Shown here one piece after another: positions 47,464 to 57,789 of a DNA stretch of 64,000 nucleotides. Numbering within the stretch: the first letter of the stretch is position 1; every line of letters starts with the position of its first letter. Both the position numbers and the translations under genes were made by a program. Source of the DNA: Nicoletella semolina (GTDB lineage Bacteria; Pseudomonadota; Gammaproteobacteria; Enterobacterales; Pasteurellaceae); contig NZ_SLXJ01000001.1 in NCBI RefSeq assembly GCF_004345745.1, positions 124,001-188,000 of the forward strand. The letters are read 5' to 3'. The notes beneath the pieces are model-generated. The model saw only the letters and a list, made by a program, of their open reading frames with translations, ran no database searches and was not told where the DNA came from.

Positions 47464-50166
47464 ATGTTAACAAAAATTATTACAGCCATTTTCGGTAGCA
47501 GCAACGATCGGACTTTACGCCGCTTAAATAAGCGTGTTGCTCAAATTAATAAATTAGAAGCCGAATTTGAGCAGCTAAGCGATGAACAGCTTAAAGCAAA
47601 AACGGTCGAGTTTAAGCAGCGAATAGCAAATGGGGAGACGCTAGATAGTTTGTTGCACGAAGCCTTTGCAACGGTGCGTGAAGCAAGTAAGCGAGTGCTA
47701 GGTATGCGTCATTTTGATGTGCAACTTATTGGTGGAATGGTTCTAACAGAGCGGAACATTGCTGAAATGCGTACGGGCGAGGGGAAAACTTTAACTGCGA
47801 CGCTTTCTTGCTACTTAAATGCGTTAATGGGTAAAGGGGTACACGTTGTTACGGTAAATGATTATTTGGCTCGTCGTGATGCACAAACCAATCGCCCATT
47901 GTTTGAATTTTTAGGTATGACGGTTGCGGTGAATATCCCAGGGTTATCTTCAGAAGAAAAACAGGTCGCTTATGCAGCGGATATTACTTATGCAACAAAC
48001 AGTGAGCTTGGTTTTGATTATTTGCGTGATAATTTGGCTCATAGCAAGGAAGAACGATTCCAGCGTCCACTTTATTATGCATTGATTGATGAAGTCGATT
48101 CCATTTTAATTGATGAAGCACGGACGCCTCTGATTATTTCAGGACCTGCAGAAGATGTAACACAAATCTATCAAGCCATTGATAAAGTTATTCCACATCT
48201 AATTGTACAAGATAAAGAGGACACAGAAGAGTATATTGGTGAGGGCGATTTTACGCTTGACCTTAAAAGTAAGCAGGCTCATTTGACTGAGCGTGGTCAA
48301 GTGAAGGTTGAGCAAATTTTGACAGAAATGGGATTAATGCAAGAAGGCGAAAGTCTTTACTCACCTGCGAGAATTAATTTATTGCACCACGTTTATGCGG
48401 CACTCAGAGCCCATAAATTATTTGAAGTGAACGTGGATTATATTGTCAAAGACGGCGAAATCGTAATTATTGATGAGCATACAGGGCGAACAATGGCTGG
48501 AAGACGCTGGTCTGATGGTTTACATCAAGCGATTGAAGCCAAAGAAGGGGTAAATATTCAAGGTGAAAACCAAACCGTAGCCTCCATTACTTACCAAAAC
48601 TATTTCCGTTTATATGAGAAATTAGCAGGTATGACAGGAACGGCGGATACCGAGGCTTTTGAATTTCAACAAATTTATGGGTTAGATACCGTTGTTATTC
48701 CAACTAACCGACCAATGATTCGTGATGATAAAACGGATTTGATGTTTAAAAGTGAGCCTGAAAAATATCAAGCGGTGATTAAAGATATTCAAGACTGTAT
48801 TGCTCGCAACCAGCCTGTTTTAGTCGGTACAATTTCAATTGAGAAATCCGAAGTGCTGTCAAAAGCGTTGCAACAAGCAGGCATTAAACATAAGGTGCTC
48901 AATGCGAAATTCCACGCACAAGAAGCGGAAATTGTTGCTGATGCAGGTTATCCAGCAGCTGTTACGATTGCGACCAATATGGCAGGGCGAGGTACGGATA
49001 TTGTGTTGGGTGGCAACTGGAAAGCGGAAATTGCGAAATTAGATAATCCAACCCAAGAACAAATTGAACAAATTAAGTCTGCTTGGAAAGCACGCCACGA
49101 AATTGTGATGCAGGCAGGTGGTTTACATATTATTGGTACTGAACGCCACGAATCACGCCGCATTGATAACCAATTACGAGGGCGTTCTGGTCGTCAAGGC
49201 GATCCTGGCTCGTCTCGTTTCTATTTATCACTTGATGATGCCTTAATGCGAATTTATCTGAATGAAGGCAAGTTAAATATGATGCGTAAAGCCTTTACAG
49301 AGGAAGGCGAGGCAATGGAATCTAAGCTGCTGACTAAAGTGATTGCTTCTGCACAAGCTAAGGTTGAGGCTTATAATTTCGATGGGCGTAAGCAATTGCT
49401 ACAGTATGATGATGTGGCAAATGAGCAGCGTAAAGCGATTTATGAACAACGCAATTATTTGCTGGATACCGATGATATTTCAGCAATGATCAGCACTATT
49501 CGTCAAGACGTAATGAATGCAACGATTGACCAGCATATCCCACCGCAATCAATTGAAGAGATGTGGGACGTTGAAGGGCTGACATTGCATTTAAAACAAG
49601 AATTTGATTTAGATCTTCCGATTGCAAAATGGCTTGATGAAGAGAAGGATCTTGATGAAGATAAATTGCGTGAGCGTATTATTGGCATTGCCGTTGAGCA
49701 ATATCAAGCGAAAGAGGCGAGTGTCGGTGTAGAAATAATGCGAAGTTTTGAGAAAGGCGTAATGTTGCAAAATCTTGATGAACTTTGGAAAGAGCATCTT
49801 TCTTCAATGGATTATTTACGCAAAGGCATTCATCTACGAGGCTATGCTCAAAAAGATCCAAAACAAGAATATAAGAAAGAATCATTTGCAATGTTTACTT
49901 ATATGTTAGAAACATTGAAATCTAATGTGATTAGCATATTAAGCCGTGTGCAAATTCGCAGCCCAGAAGAAGTTGAGCAAGCAAGACGTGAACAGCAGCA
50001 ACAAGCCAGTCAAGAAGCCGCTCACTATCAATCAACGGAAGGTGAAACGAATGATCGAAATGAGCAAGACTTTGTTAATTTAAATATTGGACGTAATGAA
50101 TCTTGCCCGTGCGGTTCAGGGAAAAAATATAAGCATTGCCACGGTAATAAAGCAAAATATGCTTAA
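47464..50166 (+). CDS. secA: Preprotein translocase ATPase SecA
   Basis: Motor ATPase that drives preproteins through SecYEG. 900 residues (E. coli 901) from ATG 47464, with GGAAG 7 bases upstream; an in-frame ATG 13 codons earlier is rejected because the AAGGA before it touches it. N-terminal [16 protein letters not shown]; Walker [67 protein letters not shown]-terminal zinc domain [14 protein letters not shown]. The secM leader upstream implies secretion-responsive translation. mutT follows, as in E. coli. Confidence 0.98.
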   Translation: MLTKIITAIFGSSNDRTLRRLNKRVAQINKLEAEFEQLSDEQLKAKTVEFKQRIANGETLDSLLHEAFATVREASKRVLGMRHFDVQLIGGMVLTERNIAEMRTGEGKTLTATLSCYLNALMGKGVHVVTVNDYLARRDAQTNRPLFEFLGMTVAVNIPGLSSEEKQVAYAADITYATNSELGFDYLRDNLAHSKEERFQRPLYYALIDEVDSILIDEARTPLIISGPAEDVTQIYQAIDKVIPHLIVQDKEDTEEYIGEGDFTLDLKSKQAHLTERGQVKVEQILTEMGLMQEGESLYSPARINLLHHVYAALRAHKLFEVNVDYIVKDGEIVIIDEHTGRTMAGRRWSDGLHQAIEAKEGVNIQGENQTVASITYQNYFRLYEKLAGMTGTADTEAFEFQQIYGLDTVVIPTNRPMIRDDKTDLMFKSEPEKYQAVIKDIQDCIARNQPVLVGTISIEKSEVLSKALQQAGIKHKVLNAKFHAQEAEIVADAGYPAAVTIATNMAGRGTDIVLGGNWKAEIAKLDNPTQEQIEQIKSAWKARHEIVMQAGGLHIIGTERHESRRIDNQLRGRSGRQGDPGSSRFYLSLDDALMRIYLNEGKLNMMRKAFTEEGEAMESKLLTKVIASAQAKVEAYNFDGRKQLLQYDDVANEQRKAIYEQRNYLLDTDDISAMISTIRQDVMNATIDQHIPPQSIEEMWDVEGLTLHLKQEFDLDLPIAKWLDEEKDLDEDKLRERIIGIAVEQYQAKEASVGVEIMRSFEKGVMLQNLDELWKEHLSSMDYLRKGIHLRGYAQKDPKQEYKKESFAMFTYMLETLKSNVISILSRVQIRSPEEVEQARREQQQQASQEAAHYQSTEGETNDRNEQDFVNLNIGRNESCPCGSGKKYKHCHGNKAKYA

Positions 50167-50206
50167 TTTCACAAATATTGCTTGTCTTTGTTATTAGGAA
50201 TTTATG

Positions 50207-50608
50207 ATGGTTAAACCGAGGATTCAAGTTGCAGCAGCGATTATTCGCAATGAATTTCGACAGATTTATCTAACTCAACGTCTTGAAGGGCAGGATTTTG
50301 CACAATCATTGGAATTCCCTGGAGGAAAAGTTGATGTAGGAGAAACACCTGAAGAGGCGTTAGCACGAGAATTAGAAGAAGAAATTGGTATTCATATTTT
50401 GAGTGCTTTTCCTTATGAACATTTCTCGTTTGAATATCCGAATAGAACCATTGAATTTTTCTTTTATCTAGTGGAAGAATGGGTTGGCGAACCCTTTGGG
50501 CGAGAGGGACAAGAGGGATTTTGGATAGAGCAATCGGAACTTGAAGAGGGTAAATTCCCTCCAGCCAATTTGGAGTTGATTCGTAAGCTAAAAATGGAGC
50601 TTGAATAA
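50207..50608 (+). CDS. mutT: 8-oxo-dGTP diphosphatase MutT
   Basis: Nudix hydrolase that removes 8-oxo-dGTP and prevents A:T to C:G transversions. 133 residues. The Nudix box is complete: GGKVDVGETPEEALARELEE followed by EIGI. N-terminal RIQVAAAIIRNEFRQIYLTQ and the FWIEQSELEEGKFPPANLELI end match E. coli MutT. Two ATG codons in tandem; the second has better spacing (7) to AGGA. Immediately follows secA, the same order as in E. coli. Confidence 0.94.
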   Translation: MVKPRIQVAAAIIRNEFRQIYLTQRLEGQDFAQSLEFPGGKVDVGETPEEALARELEEEIGIHILSAFPYEHFSFEYPNRTIEFFFYLVEEWVGEPFGREGQEGFWIEQSELEEGKFPPANLELIRKLKMELE

Positions 50609-50699
50609 TTTAAGCACATCATTTTTTGGTCGTATCGCTAAATAGTAATAGGATCAAGTAGATTTATAAAACGAATAACATAGCGAAATAAAAAAGCAG

Positions 50700-50708
50700 A
50701 CAAGCGGT
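50700..50708 (+). repeat. Uptake signal sequence just upstream of hemC
   Basis: ACAAGCGGT followed by TAATT, ending five bases before the hemC ATG, where a ribosome-binding site is expected; AAGCGG may partly serve that role. Confidence 0.7.
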
Positions 50709-50713
50709 TAATT

Positions 50714-51640
50714 ATGAAAGAAATTTTACGCATTGCCACACGCCGAAGCCCATTAGCACTGTGGCAGGCCAGTTTTGTTAAAGCAGAATTAGAGGGACGT
50801 TTTCCTCATATTTCTGTTGAATTAGTGCCGATAGTTACAAAGGGCGATGTGATTTTAGATACACCTTTAGCAAAAATTGGTGGCAAAGGGTTATTTGTAA
50901 AGGAGTTAGAACAAGCCTTATTTGACAATAAAGCGGATCTAGCTGTGCATTCAATGAAAGATGTGCCGATGGTGTTACCAGAGGGATTGACATTAGCGGT
51001 AATTTGTCAGCGAGAAGATCCTCGAGATGCGTTTGTATCCAATCGCTATGCTACGTTAGATGAACTTCCTGAGGGGGCGATTGTTGGAACATCAAGCTTA
51101 CGCCGCCAATGTCAGATTATGGCAAATTACCCTCATTTACGGATTGAATCCTTGCGAGGTAATGTAGGTACACGTTTAAATAAACTTGATAATGGTGAGT
51201 ATGACGCAATTATTTTAGCTTCTGCTGGACTTATTCGGTTAGGATTACAAGAACGTATTCGTGAGTTTATTGCGACTGAGAAATTATTACCAGCAGCAGG
51301 GCAAGGGGCTGTGGGTATTGAAACTCGTTTAAATGATGAGCGAGTATTGAAATATGTGAATGCATTAAATCACGCTAATACTGCAAGCTGTGTAATCGCA
51401 GAGCGTGCAATGAATACCCGTTTACAGGGGGGCTGTCAAGTGCCAATTGGTGGTTTTGCCACATTAGATAATGGTCATATTTACTTAAGAGCATTGGTTG
51501 GAGAACTTGATGGATCTGCCATTATCCGAGCTAGTGGTGTGGCATCTGTTGCTCAAGCAGAACAATTAGGGATAAAAATAGCCGAACAACTTTTATCCCA
51601 AGGCGCAGATAAAATTTTGCAAGCGATTTACTCAGAATAG
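50714..51640 (+). CDS. hemC: Hydroxymethylbilane synthase (porphobilinogen deaminase)
   Basis: Condenses four porphobilinogen into hydroxymethylbilane in heme synthesis. 308 residues (E. coli 313). [18 protein letters not shown] at the start; [22 protein letters not shown] with catalytic Asp, [11 protein letters not shown] and [11 protein letters not shown] binding the dipyrromethane; cofactor Cys C241 in [11 protein letters not shown]. First gene of hemCDXY, with hemD three bases after its stop. A region of about 100 bases separates it from mutT. No cyaA (divergent in E. coli) is present. Confidence 0.97.
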   Translation: MKEILRIATRRSPLALWQASFVKAELEGRFPHISVELVPIVTKGDVILDTPLAKIGGKGLFVKELEQALFDNKADLAVHSMKDVPMVLPEGLTLAVICQREDPRDAFVSNRYATLDELPEGAIVGTSSLRRQCQIMANYPHLRIESLRGNVGTRLNKLDNGEYDAIILASAGLIRLGLQERIREFIATEKLLPAAGQGAVGIETRLNDERVLKYVNALNHANTASCVIAERAMNTRLQGGCQVPIGGFATLDNGHIYLRALVGELDGSAIIRASGVASVAQAEQLGIKIAEQLLSQGADKILQAIYSE

Positions 51641-51643
51641 AGA

Positions 51644-52402
51644 ATGAATATTTTAGTTACTCGCCCTGATGAGAGGGGGGCAGAGCTGGTTAAGATGCTA
51701 GCACAACAACAAATATTGGCTATTCACCAACCTCTTTTTACCATCGTAGCAGGCAGAGAATTAGCACGTCTAATCCCTATGCTAGCGGAATTGAAGAGTG
51801 GAGATTATGTTTTTGCTGTCTCAAAAAATGCGGTAGATTTTTCTTCGGAGGCACTAAGAGAAACAGGTTTTGGCTGGCGAGATGATTTGATTTATTTAGC
51901 CGTTGGGCAGAAAACAGCAAGTTATTTTTCACTAAAAAGTGGACAAGCGACGCATTACCCAATTGTTTCAGAGGACAGTGAAGGGCTACTAGCTTTAGCT
52001 ATGTTGCAGGATTTATGCGGTAAAAAAGTATTGATATTACGAGCTGAAACAGGGCGAGATTTTTTTGCTAAATCGGTACTTTCCCGAGGGGCAGAAATAC
52101 AAACATTAGAGTGCTATCAAAGGATAAGTAATGTGAACCAGCTAGGCGAAAAATTGAACCTAGCGAAGCGAGTAGGTATTAATGCGATTATTGTAAGTAG
52201 TAATGAAATTTTATCAATTTTACTAGAAAATACCCAAGTTTCAGAGCAAGAATGGCTATTTTCGTGTAAACTGATCGTGGTGAGTGAACGCATTGCAAAC
52301 TATGCCGAACAACTTGGGTGGCATAAAGAAAAAATAATACTTTCACCGAAAGCAACCAATACAGCCTTATTGGAAACCATATTAAAAATAAGTAGTCAAT
52401 AA
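51644..52402 (+). CDS. hemD: Uroporphyrinogen-III synthase
   Basis: Cyclises hydroxymethylbilane to uroporphyrinogen III with D-ring inversion. 252 residues, normal size (E. coli 246). Weakly conserved family; visible marks are the start NILVTRPDERGAELVKML, FAVSKNAVDF, LILRAETGRDFFA, LECYQRI, and the late IIVSSNEILSILL and SERIANYAEQLGW. Assignment rests on these plus the gene order hemC-hemD-hemX-hemY, identical to E. coli. Start spacing is only three bases from hemC, so the two are co-transcribed. Confidence 0.93.
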   Translation: MNILVTRPDERGAELVKMLAQQQILAIHQPLFTIVAGRELARLIPMLAELKSGDYVFAVSKNAVDFSSEALRETGFGWRDDLIYLAVGQKTASYFSLKSGQATHYPIVSEDSEGLLALAMLQDLCGKKVLILRAETGRDFFAKSVLSRGAEIQTLECYQRISNVNQLGEKLNLAKRVGINAIIVSSNEILSILLENTQVSEQEWLFSCKLIVVSERIANYAEQLGWHKEKIILSPKATNTALLETILKISSQ

Positions 52403-52463
52403 TAGGTAATCAGAGACAGCTAAGAGAGCAAATAAGCTTACGAGCAGATTAGGAGGAACCCCA

Positions 52464-54119
52464 ATGACCAAAGGAAAGCAAAGCAATAAAGATCATACCA
52501 AGCAGACAAAGCTTGAAAAGCATGTTTTGCAAACAGAACAAGCTCTCAATAATAAGCTAGTCTCAGAAACAGCAATGCAAGCTGAACAGATAGAAAAAAC
52601 AGAACAATCGGTAAGTGCTTCTGAAAATTTTGTAGAATCGAATTCAGCGGATAGGATCTTAATCAATACAGCTAAATCAGAAGAAAATTCTCAATTTTCC
52701 AATATAAAACACGAGGCGAACTCAGTGGAAAGTAATCTAGAAGTCGTTACAGAAAAAGCGGAGACTCCTCTTGAAAAACAAAAATCGGGCGGTAAAGCAA
52801 TTGCAATCTTGGCACTATTAGTGGCATTTGCTGGTGGCGGTGCTGGGCATTTTTTAGTAAATAAAAAATTTGAACAGGTTGAAAAAGAGATTGCTCGTTT
52901 GTCAAGCGATGTAGAGCAAGGGGGAGTATTAAAGCCTGAGATTGATCTGCCAAATTTTGATAAAGAAAAAGCGTTGTTAGACAATTTGGATAAAGCTTAT
53001 CAAGTCGCTGTAAAGCGTGTTGAACAGCTTGAGAAACAGCAGCAAGACTATCAAGAACAAATTCAGCAGCTACATTCGCAAGTAAAAAAATTAGCAGGTA
53101 AACTTTCGAATGAGTCAAGCCAGTGGTTATTGTTAGATTCGGAATTTTTGCTCAAGAATGCATTGCGAAAATTAGTCTTAGATAGCGATACAGAGACGGC
53201 GAAAAGTTTATTGATTGAAGCGGACAACGTGTTAAATCAAGTTGGAGATGTGGAGATTGTTAAGGTGCGAGATGCAATAAAAGCGGATCTTCATACGCTT
53301 ACCCATTTAAATGAGGTTGATCAAAATGACCTAATGCAGCGGTTATCACAATTAGCAAATGCAGTTGATGATATGCCGTTGATGGATAGTACAGACAATA
53401 TGGATGATCTAGAGTCGGAGTTAAGTGGATCAATTGCGGATTGGGAGAAAAATATTACAAAAAGTGCGAACTCTTTCTTGAATAGTTTCATTCGAATAAG
53501 TGATAAAAATAATCTGACAGATAAGGTATTTATCGCACCAAATCAAGAAATTTATCTGCGTGAGAATATTCGCTTACGCTTACAAATTGCAATTTTAACA
53601 ATTAGTCGCCAGCAAAATGATCTGTATAAAGGATCACTTGAGGCAGTGAGTGCTTGGGTAAGAAGTTATTTTGATACTCAAAATGAGAATGTAAAATCTT
53701 TTATTGCTGAACTAGATTCACTTTTGGAGCAGTCAATTTATATTGACGCACCAAATCAATTACAAAGTTTAGCGGTATTAGCAGAGATACAGAATAAGCC
53801 TTTAATAGAGGTTGAAAAAATTCAGCTAGAAAGCAATAAATCCTTGGAACATTTAAAACTCGATGAGAAAGTTTTTCAGAAAAAAGCAGATGTTATGACT
53901 GAACCAGAAGTAAAAACTGGAACAAAAGTAGATGTTGAAGCAGAGCCAAAACAGGCTGGAATGAGTAAAGAAGTGGAGGTTAAGGTTAATAGCGAGGAAG
54001 TAAATAGTTCAAAAGTGTTGGAGGTAAATTCTCCAGAGGATTCTACAACCTCTGCCACAGAGCCAGCATTAATGGGGAGTGAAGCAGAGTCAAAGTCCCA
54101 GCCAGCTAAAACAGAATAG
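52464..54119 (+). CDS. hemX: HemX-family membrane protein with long acidic tail
   Basis: Bitopic inner-membrane protein of the HemX family, often labelled uroporphyrin-III C-methyltransferase, although E. coli HemX has no proven such activity. 551 residues against about 393 in E. coli. Residues 1-110 are cytoplasmic and polar; one membrane helix is near 112-130 (AIAILALLVAFAGGGAGHFL); then a coiled coil (about 135-215) and the HemX domain with WLLLDSEFLLKNALRKLVLD and NIRLRLQIAILTISRQQ. From about 455 on the tail is disordered, Glu/Ser/Val-rich. AGGAGG precedes the ATG by 7. Overall role: unclear. Confidence 0.88.
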   Translation: MTKGKQSNKDHTKQTKLEKHVLQTEQALNNKLVSETAMQAEQIEKTEQSVSASENFVESNSADRILINTAKSEENSQFSNIKHEANSVESNLEVVTEKAETPLEKQKSGGKAIAILALLVAFAGGGAGHFLVNKKFEQVEKEIARLSSDVEQGGVLKPEIDLPNFDKEKALLDNLDKAYQVAVKRVEQLEKQQQDYQEQIQQLHSQVKKLAGKLSNESSQWLLLDSEFLLKNALRKLVLDSDTETAKSLLIEADNVLNQVGDVEIVKVRDAIKADLHTLTHLNEVDQNDLMQRLSQLANAVDDMPLMDSTDNMDDLESELSGSIADWEKNITKSANSFLNSFIRISDKNNLTDKVFIAPNQEIYLRENIRLRLQIAILTISRQQNDLYKGSLEAVSAWVRSYFDTQNENVKSFIAELDSLLEQSIYIDAPNQLQSLAVLAEIQNKPLIEVEKIQLESNKSLEHLKLDEKVFQKKADVMTEPEVKTGTKVDVEAEPKQAGMSKEVEVKVNSEEVNSSKVLEVNSPEDSTTSATEPALMGSEAESKSQPAKTE

Positions 54120-54132
54120 GAGCTAAAAGATT

Positions 54133-55383
54133 ATGTTTCGTGTTCTTTTTTTAATGATCTTAGCGTTAGTTGGTCTAATTTTAGGGCCGAATATCGCAGG
54201 TAACCAAGGCTATGTGCGTATTGAGACAGACACAAAAGTTATAGAAATGAGCTTGGTTGTATTAGTTTTCTTTTTTGTTGCTGCATTGGCAGTAGTTTAT
54301 CTGCTTGAATGGCTATTTTCTCGTTTGTTCCGCTTAAGTCGTGGTGCATACCAGTGGGTTGGGAAGCGTAAACGTAAAAAAGCTCAGCAGCAAACACTTG
54401 AAGGTCTGATGAAAATGACCGAAGGGGATTACTCCAAAGCTGAAAAATTGATTAGTAAAAATGCTAAACACGCTGATGAGCCGATTTTAAATTTTATTAA
54501 GGCCGCAGAGGCTGCTCAGCAACGAGGTGATGATTTAAATGCAAATCACTATTTACTTGAAGCGGCGAAAATAGCAGGTCCAAATAATATTGCTGTCGAA
54601 ATTGCAAGAACTCAAGTATTATTACAACAGAATAAACTGCCCGCTGCACGTAGTTCTGTGGATAGTTTATTAGAACTTGCACCAAATAATATAGAAGCGT
54701 TGCGTTTAGGTATTGAAATTTATCAACGTTCAGGTGCTTATAAAGCTCTTGATAACGTGCTGGAAAATGCGAAGCAAGTTAGCTTCCTTTCAGCGACAGA
54801 ATATGAATCATTGATGCAGCAAGTTGAAGATGGTCTATTAGATGAAGTAATGAACGAAGAAGGGCAGGAGGGGTTACTTCGTTGGTGGGAGCATCAACCA
54901 AGTCGTCGCCGTCGTTCTGTTTATGTTAGAGCTGGTCTAGTTAAACGTCTTATTGAAAGTGGGGATCACCTGTCAGCAGAGAAGATTGCATTAGAGACAG
55001 TGAAAAAATTTAATGATGATCAATTAGCAGATCTTTTTGGTGTATTAGTCGATCTTCAGGCTGAACCAGAAGGTAAACTAGTACAAATGCTTCAAAAACG
55101 TGCACAAAAAGCGGAAAATCTCTACTCTGATGACTATGCTCGAGTATTGGGCTATCTTTTCACAAGAGCAGGTTTATTTGAGCAGGCAAAACCTTACTTT
55201 GTGCAGTTGCTAGATCACCAAGAGTGTGTTTCTAATGATCGTATTATGGCACTTTATATGGCAGAAAAAACAGGCGATATAGTATTGGTAGATCGCCTGA
55301 AACAGGAAAATCTAAAAGACATTAATATGAATGAAGATGAAGTGTTAGCTTTACCTGTTGCTGAAAGTAGAAATAATATCTAA
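54133..55383 (+). CDS. hemY: HemY-family TPR membrane protein
   Basis: Inner-membrane TPR protein of the HemY family (E. coli 398 residues; here 416), linked to porphyrin metabolism by operon position but with unproven activity; not the protoporphyrinogen oxidase HemY of Gram-positives. Two N-terminal membrane helices (FRVLFLMILALVGLILGPNI and VVLVFFFVAALAVVYLLEWL), then TPR-like repeats such as GDYSKAEKLISKNAKHADEP, NANHYLLEAAKIAG, PARTSS-type loops, and LEQAKPYF-like helices near the end. Starts 13 bases after hemX. A strong terminator closes the hem operon. Confidence 0.92.
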   Translation: MFRVLFLMILALVGLILGPNIAGNQGYVRIETDTKVIEMSLVVLVFFFVAALAVVYLLEWLFSRLFRLSRGAYQWVGKRKRKKAQQQTLEGLMKMTEGDYSKAEKLISKNAKHADEPILNFIKAAEAAQQRGDDLNANHYLLEAAKIAGPNNIAVEIARTQVLLQQNKLPAARSSVDSLLELAPNNIEALRLGIEIYQRSGAYKALDNVLENAKQVSFLSATEYESLMQQVEDGLLDEVMNEEGQEGLLRWWEHQPSRRRRSVYVRAGLVKRLIESGDHLSAEKIALETVKKFNDDQLADLFGVLVDLQAEPEGKLVQMLQKRAQKAENLYSDDYARVLGYLFTRAGLFEQAKPYFVQLLDHQECVSNDRIMALYMAEKTGDIVLVDRLKQENLKDINMNEDEVLALPVAESRNNI

Positions 55384-55433
55384 AGTTTTTACTATCTCTC
55401 TGTGTTAGCGGTGAGATTAGTATAAAGAAGTGC

Positions 55434-55468
55434 AAAACGCCAAATATTAATTATATTTGGCGTTTTTT
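55434..55468. terminator. Strong bidirectional terminator after hemY
   Basis: Perfect 14-bp stem AAAACGCCAAATAT (55434-55447) / ATATTTGGCGTTTT (55453-55466), loop TAATT, with T on one side and A on the other. It lies between the convergent hemY and the small secreted protein gene. Confidence 0.92.
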
Positions 55469-55498
55469 ATAAATTTATATGTTCTAGTTTGACTGGTT

Positions 55499-55834
55499 TT
55501 AGTATTTTTGTCTTAGATTATTTAATGCAATTAAGCCTTTATTACAACTTTTTTCTTGTAATGTAGAATCCATTTTTGCAATTTTTTGCTTTGATTCAAG
55601 GAGTTTATTTTTCATATTTTTGACTTTAGGGTGAGTCCCAGGTTGTTTTTCTGCATCTCTAATTAACTTCTCAGCTTCTTTAAACATCAACAGACATTGA
55701 TGAGTAAATTTATTTGCTGGCTGTTTAGAGACTTTGCTGGGTAGAGATGAACTGGTAGACGCACTAGCAAAACTCGCAATAAACAAGGCTAATCCTGTCG
55801 TGATCAGCAAATTTAATACGTTATTTTTTTTCAT
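55499..55834 (-). CDS. Small exported protein, DUF5339-like
   Basis: 111-residue protein with a signal peptide (MKKNNVLNLLITTGLALFIA, cleavage near SFASA). The mature part is small, basic and helical with two cysteines, C47 (THQCLLMFKEAEKL) and C97 (QEKSCNKGLIAL), which could form a disulfide in the periplasm. It resembles Pasteurellaceae DUF5339 proteins from memory. Stands alone between the hem terminator and the cyd promoter region; no function can be inferred. ATTT-rich upstream with no clear regulatory site. Confidence 0.7.
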   Translation of the reverse strand: MKKNNVLNLLITTGLALFIASFASASTSSSLPSKVSKQPANKFTHQCLLMFKEAEKLIRDAEKQPGTHPKVKNMKNKLLESKQKIAKMDSTLQEKSCNKGLIALNNLRQKY

Positions 55835-55976
55835 TATTATTTACCGTAAAGCCTGATAGGACAGACATTGTACTAAAATTATTGAATAAAGTCATGGTCA
55901 ATCTGGATTTTTTATGGTTTGAGGTAAAAATCTGTGATCTGTAGAAAATTAATGGTGATTTACTCGTTTTTATTAA

Positions 55977-55990
55977 TTGATTTATATCAA
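55977..55990. promoter_or_regulatory. Perfect FNR-type box upstream of cydA
   Basis: TTGATTTATATCAA matches TTGAT-N4-ATCAA exactly. It lies in the 392-base gene-free region 55835-56226, about 240 bases before the cydA ATG. A possible -10 TATGCT is at 56005-56010, which would put the box near -33, more like a repressing position than class II activation. E. coli cydAB is FNR-repressed and ArcA-activated. The rest of this spacer is AT-rich; nothing else convincing was seen. Confidence 0.65.
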
Positions 55991-56226
55991 TGATAAGATC
56001 AATTTATGCTATTTTTAGAGGAACTTTTGCCTAGAAAGTTGATGAATGTCAGTTTTTGCTATTTTTTAAAGAGAAGATTGAGAGTAAAATAGTAAAGCAA
56101 GACCAAGTATATTTTTCTTTCGGATTTCAATAAAAAGTAGGAAGTGGATTATAAGGTCAAATTCAAAGGGGTGGTTGCATAATATGTAATCAAATATTTC
56201 TAGTTATATAACTAAAGAGGTTTAAG

Positions 56227-57780
56227 ATGTTAGATGTTGTTGAACTCTCACGTTTACAATTTGCTTTAACGGCACTCTACCACTTCTTGTTTGTTCCTCT
56301 TACATTAGGTCTTTCCTTCGTACTTGTGGTGATGGAAACCCTATATGTAACAACTGGCAAAGAAGTTTATAAAGATATGACTAAGTTCTGGGGTAAATTG
56401 TTTGGGATAAACTTCGCTCTAGGGGTAACAACTGGTATTACAATGGAATTTCAGTTCGGGACAAACTGGTCTTATTATTCTCACTATGTGGGAGATATTT
56501 TTGGTGCACCGCTGGCAATTGAAGGGCTAATGGCGTTTTTCTTAGAATCAACTTTTATTGGTTTATTCTTTTTTGGTTGGGATCGTTTATCAAAAGGTAA
56601 GCATTTAATTGCGACTTATGCTGTTGCATTTGGTTCAAACTTATCTGCACTATGGATTTTAGTTGCCAACGGTTGGATGCAAAATCCTGTTGGTTCAGAG
56701 TTTAATTTTGAAACGATGCGTATGGAAATGAGTAGTTTCTCAGAGCTTGTCTTCAATCCAGTTACACAGTCTAAATTTGTGCATACTGTTACAGCAGGTT
56801 ATACCTGTGGAGCGGTATTTGTATTGGGAATCAGTGCATATTACCTTTTAAAAGGCAGAGACTTAGGTTTTGCTAAGCGTTCTTTCTCTGTTGGGGCAAG
56901 TTTTGGTTTAATGGCGATCATCTCTGTGTTAATTATGGGTGATGAGTCAGGCTATGAAATTGGTAAAGCTCAGCCAACGAAGTTAGCAGCAATGGAAGGT
57001 GAGTTTGAGACGCAGCCAGCTCCAGCTGCTTGGAATGCTTTTGTAATTCCAAATACCAAAGAAATGAGAAATGAGTCTTCTATTCATATCCCTTATATGG
57101 CAGGGATCATTGCAACTCGTTCTTTTGATACCGAAATTAAAGGTTTGAAAGATATTCGTGTTATAAATGAGCAACGTGTTCGTAATGGTATCGTGGCTTA
57201 CGCCTTATTAGAAAAACTTCGTTCAGGAGACTACACAGCTGAAGATAAAGTGGCATTTGAGGCTGTCCAAAAAGATCTTGGTTTTGGTTTATTATTAAAG
57301 GCCTATACTGACAATGTGGTTGATGCAACAGAAGCACAAATCCAGCAAGCTGCCGATGATACTATTCCAAATGTTGGACCGACTTTCTGGGCGTTCCGTA
57401 GTATGATGATTTCAGGCGGATTAATGTTACTTTTAATTGGATTTGGTTTTATACAAAATCTGCGTGGTACCGTAGGTAAAAACCGCCTATATTTGAAAGC
57501 TATGTTGTGGGGAATTCCACTTCCTTGGATTGCTATTGAATCTGGTTGGTTCTTGGCTGAATATGGTCGTCAGCCTTGGGCAATTTATGAAGTGTTGCCG
57601 ACGGGTGTTTCTAATTCAGCATTGACAACAACCGATCTTTGGATTGCCATTGGTTTGCTGTGCGGACTTTATACGTTATTCCTTGTGGTAGAAATGTACT
57701 TAATGTTTAAATATGGTCGTCTAGGACCAAGTGCATTAAAAACAGGTCGCTACTATTTTGAACGTCTGCAAAATAATTAG
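56227..57780 (+). CDS. cydA: Cytochrome bd ubiquinol oxidase subunit I
   Basis: Quinol-oxidising, heme-bearing subunit of the high-affinity terminal oxidase. 517 residues (E. coli 522). Nine predicted helices. Start [20 protein letters not shown] with His19-type heme ligand; [20 protein letters not shown] with the His186-type ligand; the quinol-binding Q-loop beginning after [18 protein letters not shown]; and the GRQPW motif in [20 protein letters not shown]. First gene of cydABX-ybgE. AAAGAGG precedes the ATG. Regulation: FNR-type box upstream, and arcA is present in the same genome. Confidence 0.98.
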   Translation: MLDVVELSRLQFALTALYHFLFVPLTLGLSFVLVVMETLYVTTGKEVYKDMTKFWGKLFGINFALGVTTGITMEFQFGTNWSYYSHYVGDIFGAPLAIEGLMAFFLESTFIGLFFFGWDRLSKGKHLIATYAVAFGSNLSALWILVANGWMQNPVGSEFNFETMRMEMSSFSELVFNPVTQSKFVHTVTAGYTCGAVFVLGISAYYLLKGRDLGFAKRSFSVGASFGLMAIISVLIMGDESGYEIGKAQPTKLAAMEGEFETQPAPAAWNAFVIPNTKEMRNESSIHIPYMAGIIATRSFDTEIKGLKDIRVINEQRVRNGIVAYALLEKLRSGDYTAEDKVAFEAVQKDLGFGLLLKAYTDNVVDATEAQIQQAADDTIPNVGPTFWAFRSMMISGGLMLLLIGFGFIQNLRGTVGKNRLYLKAMLWGIPLPWIAIESGWFLAEYGRQPWAIYEVLPTGVSNSALTTTDLWIAIGLLCGLYTLFLVVEMYLMFKYGRLGPSALKTGRYYFERLQNN

Positions 57781-57789
57781 GAGTTAAAA

